From positions 3,057,700 to 3,121,699 of the forward strand of contig AP014683.1 of assembly GCA_000828975.1 (NCBI GenBank): DNA of 64,000 bases. Direction: 5' to 3'. The stretch is from Burkholderiales bacterium GJ-E10 (GTDB lineage Bacteria; Pseudomonadota; Gammaproteobacteria; Burkholderiales; Burkholderiaceae_F). Positions 15,965 through 24,589 of this stretch are shown piece by piece. The notes beneath the pieces are model-generated. The model was given only the letters and a program-made list of their open reading frames with translations, did not search any database and was not told the origin of the DNA. A program made the position numbers and the translations under genes. Numbering within the stretch: position 1 is the first letter of the stretch; each line of letters opens with the position of its first letter.

Positions 15965-16740
15965 GCGGCCAGTCTCCCGTCCCGGAGGCGCAGGATCCGG
16001 GCGCGCGCCGGCCAGCCTCGCGCAATCCGCGTCGCTGGCGCCGAAGCCGCGTTTGCACCGGGATCGGTATCCGGCCGGGGGTGCGCCGGCGCGCGGGTCG
16101 ACGCGACGACCGTCACGCCCGCGCCGGCGAACTGATCGACGACCGCGACGAGTTGCGCCGCGACCGGCGCGTCGAGGTCTTCGAGCAGATCGTCGAGCAG
16201 CAGCAGCGCCGGCCGGTTCACGAGTGCGCGCGCCAGCGCGACCCGGCGGGCCTCGCCGCTCGCCAGGTCGGCGCAGCGGATTCCGCCCAGGCGATTCGCA
16301 TCCAGCCCCACGAGTTCGAGCGCCGCGCGCGCGCGGCGCAGGCCTTCGTCGGCGCCGACGTCCGCCACCCATGCCGCGAAGGCGACGTTGTCCAGCACGC
16401 TGTGCCGGACAAGCAGCGGCGCCGCCGCCGACAGGATGCCCAGGGAGCGGCGCAGATGGGCACGCGCCAAGGGGCCGACCGCCGCGAGGTCTTCGCCGGC
16501 GATGCGGATCACGCCCGCACTGGGGGTGTCCAGGCCGGCCAGCAGGCGCAGCAGGACGCTCTTGCCGCTGCCGCCCGGGCCTTCGAGCACGACGAATTCG
16601 CCGCGCTGCACCTGCAGGTCGATTCCCTGCAGCGCCGGGCGGAGCGCGCCATAGCGCCTTTCCACGCCCTCTGCGGACAGCACCGGGGTGGCAACCGGGG
16701 TGGCGACGGTGGGGGCCGACAGGGTGGGTTCTTTTTTCAC
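15961..16740 (-). CDS. ftsE: FtsE-like ABC ATPase with degenerate catalytic motifs
   Basis: 259 residues, placed as FtsE by its coupling to ftsX. Walker A is intact (GPGGSGKS, residues 54-61). The rest is eroded: the Q-loop position reads ILSAAAPLL instead of VFQDxxLL; the signature is LASGE; Walker B is LLLLDDLLEDLD, with Asp184 where the catalytic glutamate belongs; the H-loop histidine is lost (ASTRAP for ATHD). It also carries an N-terminal extension of about 20 residues and an insert before the last strands. It may bind but not hydrolyse ATP. Start is GTG 16740. Confidence 0.8.
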   Translation of the reverse strand: MKKEPTLSAPTVATPVATPVLSAEGVERRYGALRPALQGIDLQVQRGEFVVLEGPGGSGKSVLLRLLAGLDTPSAGVIRIAGEDLAAVGPLARAHLRRSLGILSAAAPLLVRHSVLDNVAFAAWVADVGADEGLRRARAALELVGLDANRLGGIRCADLASGEARRVALARALVNRPALLLLDDLLEDLDAPVAAQLVAVVDQFAGAGVTVVASTRAPAHPRPDTDPGANAASAPATRIARGWPARARILRLRDGRLAA

Positions 16741-16820
16741 GGGTTCCGAGGAAATGCAGGAACTGGCGCGGATTGTACGTGGGGCGATGCCGGCTCCGCC
16801 CCTCTGTCACACTCCGTTCC

Positions 16821-16826
16821 TATAAT
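16821..16826 (+). promoter_or_regulatory. Putative -10 box for ppk
   Basis: TATAAT, the consensus -10, in the short divergent gap between ftsE and ppk. The predicted transcript start is near 16833, downstream of every possible ATG or GTG of the ppk frame, which limits where translation can begin. No good -35 box. Confidence 0.45.
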
Positions 16827-16857
16827 CGGACAACCGATTTCCCCAAAAGGCCGCAAG

Positions 16858-18939
16858 ATCGCCCCGCTCCCGCTCGACCCCGAAAAGTTCCTGAACCGGG
16901 AACTCTCCCAGCTTGCGTTCAACGAACGGGTCCTGTCCCTGGCCCAGCGCGAAACGACACCGCTGGGCGAGCGGCTGCGGTTTCTCTGCATCGTCTCGTC
17001 GAATCTCGACGAGTTCTTCGAGATCCGCGTCCCGGACCTCCTCGACGAGATGCGCGAGGCCGGCGGCATCGGCCCGTCGGCGCCGCAGTGGGAGGCCTTC
17101 ATGCGGATCTCCGAACGCGCGCATGCGTTGGTCGAACGGCAGTACGCGCTCTACAACGACGAGATCATCCCTGCCTTCGCCCGCGCGCGGGTCGTCATCG
17201 CCGGGCACCGCGAGCGCAGCGAACCGCAGCGCGCGTGGGTGCGCGATTATTTCGAGCGCGAGGTGGCGCCGCTGCTGTCGCCGATCGGCCTCGACCCGGC
17301 GCATCCGTTCCCGCAGGTGATGAACAAGGCGCTGAACTTCATCGTCCAGCTGGTGGGCAAGGATGCCTTCGGCCGACCGACCGGCGTCGCCATCGTCAAG
17401 GTGCCGCGGGCGCTGCCGCGGGTGATCGCCCTGCCGCAGCGGCTGACGCCGGGGCGGCAGACCTTCGTGTTGTTGTCGTCGGTGATCCGGGCGCACCTCG
17501 GCGACCTGTTTCCGCGGCGCACGGTGACCGGGTTTTCCCAGTTCCGCGTCACCCGCGACTCCGATCTGTGGGTCGACGAGCGCGAGGTTTCCAACCTGCG
17601 GCAGGCGGTGAAGTTCGAGCTCGCCCAGCGGCACTTCGGCAACGCCGTGCGGCTGGAGATCCTGCGTAGCTGCCCGCCGCAACTCGAAGCGCTGCTCTGC
17701 AGCCAGTTCGCGCTTCCGCCCGAGACCGTGTATCGCGTCAACGGCCCGGTCAACCTCGTGCGGCTGAACCAGCTCGTCGACCATCTCACCCAGCCCCGGC
17801 ATCGCTTCCCGCCCCTGGTGCCGGCGTGGCCGAAGGGCGTGGGCGAAGATACCGACATGTTTGCCGCGATCCGTCGCGGCGACATCCTGCTGCACCACCC
17901 CTTCGAGAGCTTCGAGCCGGTGGTCGAGTTGCTGCGGCAGGCGATCGCCGATCCACAGGTGGTCGCGATCCGCATGACGCTCTACCGCACCGGAACCGGC
18001 TCGGTGCTGGTCGATCTGCTTGCGGAGGCGGCGCGGCGCGGCAAGGAAGTGACGGTCGTCGTCGAACTGCAGGCGCGCTTCGACGAGGAAGCGAACGTCA
18101 ACCTCGCGGAACGGCTGGAGACCGTCGGCGCACAGGTGGTCTACGGCGTGGTCGGCCTGAAGACGCACGCCAAGATGTTGCTGATCCTGCGGCGCGAAGA
18201 ACGGCGCGGCAGGGTGCGGGTCGTGCCCTACGTCCATCTCGGCACCGGCAATTACCATCCCGCGACCACCAAGCTGTACACCGACTTCGGCCTGATGACG
18301 GCCGAAACGGCGATCTGCGAAGACGTCGAGAAGATCTTTCTCCATCTCACGAGCCTCACGCGCGTGCAGCGCCTGCGGCATCTGTGGATGGCGCCCTTCA
18401 CGCTGCAGCGCCAGATCATCGCCGCGATCGAGGCCGAGGCCAGCCACGTTCGCAGCGGCAAGCCCGGTCGCGTCGTCGCCAAGGTCAACGCGCTGACCGA
18501 CGAGGCCACCATCGAAGCGCTCTATGCCGCCTCCCAGGTCGGCGTCAGCATCGACCTGATCGTGCGCGGCGCCTGCGCGCTGCGCCCCGGCGTCAAGGGC
18601 CTCTCCGAGAACATCCGCGTGCGCTCGATCGTGGGCCGGTTCCTCGAACATCATCGGATCTACTATTTCCGCGCCGGCGGCGCCGACAAGGTCTACCTTG
18701 CCAGCGCCGACTGGATGGGTCGCAACCTCCTGCGACGCATCGAGATCGCCTGGCCGCTGCTCGACCCCGCGCTCAAGGAGCGCGTGATCGACGAGGGCCT
18801 GCGGCCTTACCTGTACGATACCGCCGACGCCTGGGTCCTCGGATCCGACGGCGCGTATGCGCCGCCGCGCAACCCGGATCGCGGGTTTCGGGCCCAGCAA
18901 ACGCTGATCGAAGGACGTTCGTCGTCCGGGGAGGAATAG
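16858..18939 (+). CDS. ppk: Polyphosphate kinase 1, apparently without an ATG/GTG/TTG start
   Basis: About 693 residues from the proposed start, the usual Ppk1 length. Makes polyphosphate from ATP. N-terminal FLNRELSQLAFNERVL, SSNLDEFFEIRVPDL, then the phospholipase-D-like core with RMTLYRTG, GLKTHAKMLLILRR and VPYVHLGTGNYHP (autophosphorylated histidine region). The frame has no ATG, GTG or TTG between the upstream open region and residue LNREL; ATC 16858, seven bases after AAAAGG, gives the expected N-terminus. A sequencing error at this codon is the alternative. sixA follows with no gap. Confidence 0.88.
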   Translation: MAPLPLDPEKFLNRELSQLAFNERVLSLAQRETTPLGERLRFLCIVSSNLDEFFEIRVPDLLDEMREAGGIGPSAPQWEAFMRISERAHALVERQYALYNDEIIPAFARARVVIAGHRERSEPQRAWVRDYFEREVAPLLSPIGLDPAHPFPQVMNKALNFIVQLVGKDAFGRPTGVAIVKVPRALPRVIALPQRLTPGRQTFVLLSSVIRAHLGDLFPRRTVTGFSQFRVTRDSDLWVDEREVSNLRQAVKFELAQRHFGNAVRLEILRSCPPQLEALLCSQFALPPETVYRVNGPVNLVRLNQLVDHLTQPRHRFPPLVPAWPKGVGEDTDMFAAIRRGDILLHHPFESFEPVVELLRQAIADPQVVAIRMTLYRTGTGSVLVDLLAEAARRGKEVTVVVELQARFDEEANVNLAERLETVGAQVVYGVVGLKTHAKMLLILRREERRGRVRVVPYVHLGTGNYHPATTKLYTDFGLMTAETAICEDVEKIFLHLTSLTRVQRLRHLWMAPFTLQRQIIAAIEAEASHVRSGKPGRVVAKVNALTDEATIEALYAASQVGVSIDLIVRGACALRPGVKGLSENIRVRSIVGRFLEHHRIYYFRAGGADKVYLASADWMGRNLLRRIEIAWPLLDPALKERVIDEGLRPYLYDTADAWVLGSDGAYAPPRNPDRGFRAQQTLIEGRSSSGEE

Positions 18940-19413
18940 ATGGAACTCGTATTGTGGCGCCACGCGGAAGCGGAAGACGCGGTCAACGGGATCCTCGACC
19001 TGCAACGCAAACTGACCCCCAAAGGCGAGAAGCAGGCGCGCCGGGTTGCCCAATGGCTCAACGACCGGCTACCGGATGCGACGCGGATCCTCGTCAGCCC
19101 GGCGGCGCGCACGCAGCAGACCGCGCAGGCGCTCGTCGAACTGTCCGATCGCAAGTGGAAGACGGTGCCCGCCATTGCCCCCGGCGCCGACGTCGATGCG
19201 TTCCTGGCCGCGGTCAACTGGCCGCATGCCCGCAACCCTGTCGTCGCGGTCGGTCACCAGCCCACGCTGGGCCTGGTCGCCAGCCGCCTGCTGACCGGCA
19301 CGTCCCTGCCGTGGGCTGTCAAGAAGGGCCAGATCTGGTGGATCAGCTCCCGCGCCGACAACGGCGATGCGCTGGCCACGCTCGTTGCCTCGATCGGACC
19401 GGGGCAGTTGTAA
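18940..19413 (+). CDS. sixA: Phosphohistidine phosphatase SixA
   Basis: 157 residues, histidine phosphatase superfamily with the short SixA layout: LVLWRHAEAED (catalytic His near residue 8, RHA motif), LTPKGEKQARRVAQWL, VSPAARTQQTAQ and VAVGHQPTLGLVASRLL (second histidine). The family dephosphorylates phosphohistidine carriers such as ArcB or the nitrogen PTS protein NPr. ATG directly abuts the ppk stop, so the two are one operon. Confidence 0.93.
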   Translation: MELVLWRHAEAEDAVNGILDLQRKLTPKGEKQARRVAQWLNDRLPDATRILVSPAARTQQTAQALVELSDRKWKTVPAIAPGADVDAFLAAVNWPHARNPVVAVGHQPTLGLVASRLLTGTSLPWAVKKGQIWWISSRADNGDALATLVASIGPGQL

Positions 19414-19452
19414 AGCCGGCGCTGTTTACGGTGCGAGGCCGCAGCCAAGAAG

Positions 19453-20643
19453 CTAAATTCTCCAGTCGGGACCCGGCATGATTCGGCGCATGAATTCGTC
19501 GAACAGCGGCACGGTGAATGCGGTGTCACCATGGCTTGGGCTCCAGATCATGCCTTTGGCGATGAGTTGCGCTCGTGTCGGCCCCAGGGACGACACGTCT
19601 CGGCCAAGAGTGGATGCGATGTCGCCGGAGCGGTGCGGCCCGGGCCCGAGTTCGGCCATGGCGCGCATATAACGCTTCTCAGCGCTCGTAAGCCGGTCAA
19701 AGCGCACGCGAAAAAAACTCTCATCGAGCGTCGCGACGGCGGCGGCGGTAGCGCCCAAGACATCATCCTCGCTTATCGGGGATTGACTTGCGGTGTCCCA
19801 GGAGTGCTTTCCCCATTCTTGGACAAAATACGGATACCCTCGCGTCTGCTCGACAATCGCACTGAGGGCTCCCTTGGTGATGTCGACTCCTGCGTCGTTG
19901 GCCGGCTTTTCAATGGCGCGCTTGGCCGCATCAGGTGGTAGCGGTCCAATCTCGGGAAAATCGAAGAGCCGCTCGGCATAGGATTTGGCCCGGCCGGTGC
20001 GGCCCCGCAACTGCGGCAAGCCTGCTCCGATCATGATCACAGGCAGACTCTGTTGGGCCGCCATGTGCAAGGCGGTGATGAGGGCGGCGAGTTCTGCCTC
20101 CGGCACGTACTGCAGTTCGTCCACAAAGATCGCCAACGCGGTTCCCGCGCTGCGCGCTGCGATTCCGGCCGCCTCGATCAGCGCCGGCAGATCCACTTCG
20201 AGGTCGCCGTTATCGGCCAGGCCCGGCTCGGGATCAAAATCGAGCCCCACCTCGATGTCCTTGAACTTCACTTTGAGCGCTGTGGCAAACCCAGCCAATC
20301 CCCGCAGGGCGCGTTGCGCCGCATCCCGGGCCGCTTCGACTCTCGAGAGCTTTAGCAGCGCCAACCGCAATTGCGGCGCAAGAAGCGCGGGCAGGGAGCG
20401 GTTCTCGGGCGCCTCGATGCGCAACGTATAAATTCCGTTCGCCTCGGCGTCCGCGCGCATGCGGTCCAGCAGCACGGTTTTGCCCACGCCACGCAGGCCA
20501 ACCATCAACACGCTTTTCGCGGGACGACATTTGCGCGTGCGCTCGATCGCGATTCGAACCGTTTCGCGCAGATCATCGCGCCCCGCCAATTCCGGAGGTG
20601 GCGTGCCGGCGCCGGGAGAATACGGGTTGCCAACAGGATCCAT
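19453..20643 (-). CDS. P-loop ATPase (AAA/STAND-like), function unknown
   Basis: 396 residues from ATG 20643. Walker A GLRGVGKTVLL near residue 43-53, Walker B IFVDELQYV near 180, then a sensor-like region (PVIMIGAGLPQLRG), and a C-terminal winged-helix-like part (LTSAEKRYMRAMAELGPGPHRSGDIASTLG). Layout N-P-loop-wHTH fits the AAA_16/archaeal-ATPase-like group. Codon and base use is visibly less GC-rich than neighbours, and the upstream region is AT-rich, so it may be horizontally acquired. It splits ppk-sixA from ppx. Confidence 0.75.
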   Translation of the reverse strand: MDPVGNPYSPGAGTPPPELAGRDDLRETVRIAIERTRKCRPAKSVLMVGLRGVGKTVLLDRMRADAEANGIYTLRIEAPENRSLPALLAPQLRLALLKLSRVEAARDAAQRALRGLAGFATALKVKFKDIEVGLDFDPEPGLADNGDLEVDLPALIEAAGIAARSAGTALAIFVDELQYVPEAELAALITALHMAAQQSLPVIMIGAGLPQLRGRTGRAKSYAERLFDFPEIGPLPPDAAKRAIEKPANDAGVDITKGALSAIVEQTRGYPYFVQEWGKHSWDTASQSPISEDDVLGATAAAVATLDESFFRVRFDRLTSAEKRYMRAMAELGPGPHRSGDIASTLGRDVSSLGPTRAQLIAKGMIWSPSHGDTAFTVPLFDEFMRRIMPGPDWRI

Positions 20644-20652
20644 GGGCCAGAT

Positions 20653-20658
20653 TATACA
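20653..20658 (-). promoter_or_regulatory. -10 box of a near-leaderless promoter for the ATPase gene
   Basis: On the minus strand TATAAT ends 9 bases before ATG 20643, so the mRNA would start at or next to the start codon. No Shine-Dalgarno sequence is present between the two, which agrees with leaderless translation. Confidence 0.5.
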
Positions 20659-20671
20659 AAAATTACGGATA

Positions 20672-20693
20672 TTATCGACGGCCGATAAATCGG
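20672..20693. promoter_or_regulatory. Overlapping dyads, possible operator
   Basis: Two perfect inverted repeats overlap just upstream of the -10 box: TTATCG-N5-CGATAA (20672-20688) and CCGAT-AA-ATCGG (20682-20693). They occupy the -35 region of the minus-strand promoter, a typical repressor-site position. Confidence 0.4.
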
Positions 20694-20843
20694 ATAAGGT
20701 AGGCATGAACGCCGCGGGATGTGTCGCCTCGGTAGAAGGTGCTTGTGCCAACGGCGACCATGCCGAAAGCGCACTTGGCATTCCATTCGGAAGCGGCAAC
20801 GCTCGACGGAGCGGTTACTTCGCTCGTGGAAGATCCCGAAGAG

Positions 20844-22310
20844 TCAGATTTCCCGCACCCGGAACAGAATCCCGACCCGCGCCCACTGCTGCGCTTCTTC
20901 CTCCAGCAGGTATCGCGTCAACGGCCGGCGGGCGAGCCAGCCGCGTTCGATGCCGAGGTCGAATGCGCCGCGGGCGCGCAGGGTCCAGCGCGGCAGGCGC
21001 ACGGTGCCGCGGGCGTGGTGCATGATGATCGCGAGCCGCAGCGCGAGCAGGCGACCGGCGCGGATCGGGTCCGCCAACACGTCGATCACCTTGCGCAGGT
21101 TGCCGCGCTGTCCGAGCACCAGTTCCGCGATGCGTTCCTGATCGGAGGTCGAGAACCCGGGCAGGTCGCCGTTGCGGATCAGGTAGGCGGAGTGCTTGTG
21201 GTGGTCGCCGTGCGAGACGGCCAGGCCGATCTCGTGCAACTGGCAGGCGAAGCGCAGCACCCGCGCATCGTCGTCCGACGCGTTGGGCAGAAGTGCGCGA
21301 TGGAACTTCGCCGCAGTGGCGTAGACCAACCCCGCAAGCCTGCGGTCGACGCCGAAGCGCTCTTGCCAGCGCAGCACGGTGGCGTCGCGCACGTCGTGGT
21401 GTTCCCGCCGCCCGAGCAGGTCGTAGAGCAGCCCGGCGCGCAGGGCGCCCCGGGCCGGCCGCATCTCGCCGATGCCAAAGGTGTCGAACACCGCCGAGAG
21501 GGCCGCCACGCCGCCCGCCAGGACTTCGGTGCGTTCGATCTTGATGTTGTCGAACCGGACGCGGCGGACGTCGCCGAACCCGATCAGCAGGTCGCGGAGT
21601 TCCTGCAGGCCGCGCGGCGTGATCACGCCGTCGGCCCAGCCGCGATTGCGCAGGATGAGTGATGCCGCGCCGATGGTGCCGCTGGAGCCGAACGCTTCGT
21701 CCCAGCCGAAGCGCCGATAGGCGGCCTGCGCCTCCTCCAGTTCGGCCGCGCAGGCCACCTGGGCGCGGTGCATCGCGTCGCGGTCGATGCGGCCGCCCGG
21801 AAAGAACCGCAGCGTCGCATCGACGCAGCCGATCTTGAACGATTCGGCGTGCGCGGGAACCGTTCCCTGGCCCACGATCACCTCGGTCGAGGCGCCGCCG
21901 ATGTCGACCATCATCCGCCGCTTGCGCGACGGCGGCAGGGTGCGGGCGCAGCCTTCGAACACCAACCGCGCTTCTTCGCGGCCCGAGATGATCTCGATCG
22001 GATGGCCGAGAACGCGCTGTGCGCGGGCGAGGAATTCCTCCGCGTTGACCGCCTGTCGCAGCGTCTGGGTGCCGACCGCGCGCACCTGCGCCGCGTCGAT
22101 TCCGCGCAGGCGTTCGTTCATCCGGGCGAGGCAGATGCAGGCGGCGTCGATCGCGGCCCGGCTCAGCCGGCCGTCGGAACCGATTCCGGCCGCAAGGCGC
22201 ACGGTTTCCTTCCAATACCCGCTGCGCTCGAGATGCGACCCGACCGCCCGGGCGATCTCCAGGCGGAAGCTGTTCGAACCCAGGTCGATTGCGGCCAGCA
22301 GCATGCCCAT
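20844..22310 (-). CDS. ppx: Exopolyphosphatase, Ppx/GppA family
   Basis: 488 residues, the usual length. Hydrolyses terminal phosphate from polyphosphate (or pppGpp). ASKHA fold: AIDLGSNSFRLEIAR (phosphate 1), GTQTLRQAVNAEEFL, IISGREEARLVFEG, MMVDIGGASTEVIVG (phosphate 2), SSGTIGA, and a C-terminal HD-like helical part with LHEIGLAVSHGDHHKHSAYL. Same strand as ftsY, ten bases from its stop, so probably cotranscribed with it; opposite strand to ppk. Confidence 0.93.
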   Translation of the reverse strand: MGMLLAAIDLGSNSFRLEIARAVGSHLERSGYWKETVRLAAGIGSDGRLSRAAIDAACICLARMNERLRGIDAAQVRAVGTQTLRQAVNAEEFLARAQRVLGHPIEIISGREEARLVFEGCARTLPPSRKRRMMVDIGGASTEVIVGQGTVPAHAESFKIGCVDATLRFFPGGRIDRDAMHRAQVACAAELEEAQAAYRRFGWDEAFGSSGTIGAASLILRNRGWADGVITPRGLQELRDLLIGFGDVRRVRFDNIKIERTEVLAGGVAALSAVFDTFGIGEMRPARGALRAGLLYDLLGRREHHDVRDATVLRWQERFGVDRRLAGLVYATAAKFHRALLPNASDDDARVLRFACQLHEIGLAVSHGDHHKHSAYLIRNGDLPGFSTSDQERIAELVLGQRGNLRKVIDVLADPIRAGRLLALRLAIIMHHARGTVRLPRWTLRARGAFDLGIERGWLARRPLTRYLLEEEAQQWARVGILFRVREI

Positions 22311-22320
22311 TTCCTGCCGA

Positions 22321-23247
22321 TCACTCCGCGCCCATCAGCGCGCGCGCGAAATCCGCCGCCACGAAGGGCTGCAGATCGTCCAGCGATTCGCCGACGCCGA
22401 GGAAGAAGATGGGGATCGGATTGCCCGCGCGCTCGCTGGCCAGCGCCGCGATGATCCCGCCTTTGGCCGTGCCGTCGAGCTTGGTGACGATCAGGCCGGT
22501 CACGCCGACAGCGGCGTCGAAGGCCCGCACCTGGGCCAGGGCGTTCTGGCCGTTGGTGCCGTCGACGACCAGCAGCACCTCGTGGGGGGCGCCCTCGTGG
22601 CTCTTGGCGATCGCCCGCTTGATGCGCTTGAGTTCTTCCATCAGGTGCGTCTGCGTTGGCAGGCGGCCGGCCGTGTCGGCCAGCAGCACGTCGCGATTGC
22701 GCGCCCGCGCCGCGCTGACCGCATCGAACACGACCGCGGCCGGATCGCTGCCGGTGTGGGAGATGACTTCCACGCCGTTGCGTTCCCCCCAGACGGCGAG
22801 CTGCTCGCGGGCCGCGGCGCGGAAGGTGTCGCCGGCGGCGAGCAGGACGGTCTTGCCCTGGTCCGCCAGCCAGTGCGCCAGCTTGCCGATGGTGGTCGTC
22901 TTGCCGGCGCCGTTGACGCCCGCGATCATGACGACGAAGGGCTTGTCGGCGTCGAGGCGCCACGCGCGTTCGCAGGGCTGCAGCAGCGCCGTCAGGTTGG
23001 CGAGCAGGATCTCCTGCACGGCCTGCACGTCGCGGGCGCCGGCCTTGCGCGCGTCGGCGCGGACGCGCTCGATCAGGGTGCTGGTCGCAGTCATGCCGAC
23101 ATCGGCTGCGATCAGCGCCGTTTCGAGTTCTTCGTACCAGTTCTCGTCGATCTGCTTGCCGGTAAAGACCGCCGCGATCTGCTCGCGTGTGCGCGTCAGC
23201 GTCGACCGCAGCCGGCCAAGCCAGCTCGTTTTCTGGGGAGCGGACAT
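22321..23247 (-). CDS. ftsY: Signal recognition particle receptor FtsY
   Basis: 308 residues from ATG 23247 (MSAPQKTSWLGRL). SRP GTPase that docks ribosome-SRP complexes at the inner membrane. NG domain motifs: GVNGAGKTTTIGKLAHWL (G1), DTFRAAAREQL (insertion box), LLADTAGRLPTQTHLMEEL (G3), TKLDGTAKGG (G4) and FFLGVGESLDDLQPF. The acidic A domain is nearly absent, a short form known in several bacteria. Frames extending further 5' are not needed. It is divergent from rsmD. Confidence 0.95.
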   Translation of the reverse strand: MSAPQKTSWLGRLRSTLTRTREQIAAVFTGKQIDENWYEELETALIAADVGMTATSTLIERVRADARKAGARDVQAVQEILLANLTALLQPCERAWRLDADKPFVVMIAGVNGAGKTTTIGKLAHWLADQGKTVLLAAGDTFRAAAREQLAVWGERNGVEVISHTGSDPAAVVFDAVSAARARNRDVLLADTAGRLPTQTHLMEELKRIKRAIAKSHEGAPHEVLLVVDGTNGQNALAQVRAFDAAVGVTGLIVTKLDGTAKGGIIAALASERAGNPIPIFFLGVGESLDDLQPFVAADFARALMGAE

Positions 23248-23386
23248 TTCTGCAATGATTCGGGGTGAATGGGCCTGTCGCGTGCGAGTGTATCCCGGAT
23301 GACGGCCCGCCCCGGGTTCCGGCGCGGCGGTTCCGCGCGCTGCGCCCTTGCCTGCCGTTGCCGCGACCTGCATCCTGCACCAAGAC

Positions 23387-23998
23387 ATGCCGCCTCCTCC
23401 CAAGAAACGAACGGCCGGCCCGGCGGACAAGCCCGGCCGCATCCGCATCATCGGCGGCGCGTATCGCCGCACTCCGATTCCGGTTCCGGACATCCCGGGC
23501 CTGCGTCCGACCCCCGATCGCGTACGCGAAACGGCGTTCAACTGGTTGCGACACTGGTTGGGGGGCGACTTCGCGGGCATCCGCGCGGTGGACTGCTACG
23601 CCGGCAGCGGCGCGCTGGGCTTCGAGATGGCGTCGCGGGGCGCAAGCCGGGTCGTGCTGGTGGAAAAGAACGCCCGGGCGGCGGAGGCGCTGCGGGCGCT
23701 GCAGCGCAAGCTCGGCGCCGGCAACGTCGAAGTGGTCCAGGCGGACTGGAAGCTGGCCGCCACCCGCTTCCCGCCCGCGTCGTTCGACGTCGCGTTTCTC
23801 GACCCGCCGTTCGCGGCGGGGCTGCTGCCGCAGGCGCTGGATGCGGTGAAGCCGCTGCTCGCCCCCGGCGGGATCGTCTACGCCGAAGCCGCCGACCCGC
23901 TGACCGCGGAGGCGGTGCAGCCATTCGGACTCGAACTCGTGCGCGCCGATCGTGCGGGGGCGGTGCACTACCATTTGCTGCGGCTGCGCCCTTCCTGA
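23387..23998 (+). CDS. rsmD: 16S rRNA (guanine966-N2)-methyltransferase
   Basis: 203 residues from ATG 23387 (MPPPPKKR); an upstream ATG at 23348 would add 13 poorly conserved residues. Motifs: IRIIGGAYRRTPIPV, RPTPDRVRETAFNWL, DCYAGSGALGFEMASRGA (SAM loop) and FLDPPF (catalytic NPPY-type). Divergent from ftsY; same strand as coaD, 41 bases downstream. Confidence 0.94.
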   Translation: MPPPPKKRTAGPADKPGRIRIIGGAYRRTPIPVPDIPGLRPTPDRVRETAFNWLRHWLGGDFAGIRAVDCYAGSGALGFEMASRGASRVVLVEKNARAAEALRALQRKLGAGNVEVVQADWKLAATRFPPASFDVAFLDPPFAAGLLPQALDAVKPLLAPGGIVYAEAADPLTAEAVQPFGLELVRADRAGAVHYHLLRLRPS

Positions 23999-24039
23999 AA
24001 TAATGCGGATTCCGCCCCGACAGGCGGAGCACCCCCGAC

Positions 24040-24570
24040 ATGGTCACCGCCGTCTACCCCGGAACATTCGACCCGCTCACGCGCGGCCACGAGGACATCG
24101 TGCGCCGTGCGGCCGGCTTGTTCGATCGCGTCGTCGTGGGGATCGCCGACAGCCGCAGCAAGAAGCCGGTCTTCACCCTCGATGAGCGGGTCGAGATCGC
24201 CCGCGAGGCCCTCGGCCAGTACGCCAACGTCGAGGTCTTCGGCTTCCATGGCCTGCTGCGCGACTTCGCCCGCGAGCGCCATGCCCGGGTGATCATCCGC
24301 GGCCTGCGCGCGGTTTCGGATTTCGAGTACGAATTCCAGATGGCGGGCATGAACCGCTATCTGCTGCCCGAAGTCGAAACGATCTTTCTTACGCCTTCGG
24401 ACCAGTACCAGTTCGTCTCCGGCAGCATCGTGCGCGAGATTGCCGCGCTGGGCGGCGACGTGAGCAAGTTCGTCTGCCCCTCCGTCGAGCGCCGGCTGAA
24501 GGAAAAGCTCGGGGAAAAACTCGGGGAGACGCCCGGGGAAAAACCCGGCCGGCCCGACCCCGAAACCTGA
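24040..24570 (+). CDS. coaD: Phosphopantetheine adenylyltransferase with repetitive tail
   Basis: 176 residues. Penultimate step of coenzyme A synthesis. [16 protein letters not shown] (nucleotidyltransferase TxGH motif), [35 protein letters not shown] and [17 protein letters not shown] are all present. CoaD is normally about 160 residues; here the C-terminus is extended by [16 protein letters not shown], encoded by four tandem 12-base repeats. Confidence 0.95.
   Translation: MVTAVYPGTFDPLTRGHEDIVRRAAGLFDRVVVGIADSRSKKPVFTLDERVEIAREALGQYANVEVFGFHGLLRDFARERHARVIIRGLRAVSDFEYEFQMAGMNRYLLPEVETIFLTPSDQYQFVSGSIVREIAALGGDVSKFVCPSVERRLKEKLGEKLGETPGEKPGRPDPET
24502..24549 (+). repeat. Four tandem 12-bp repeats inside the coaD 3' end
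   Basis: Units GAAAAGCTCGGG, GAAAAACTCGGG, GAGACGCCCGGG and GAAAAACCCGGC, each encoding four residues of the E(K/T)(L/P)G type (the last ending in GR). Confidence 0.85.
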
Positions 24571-24589
24571 TCTTCGATTCCCGGTTGCC

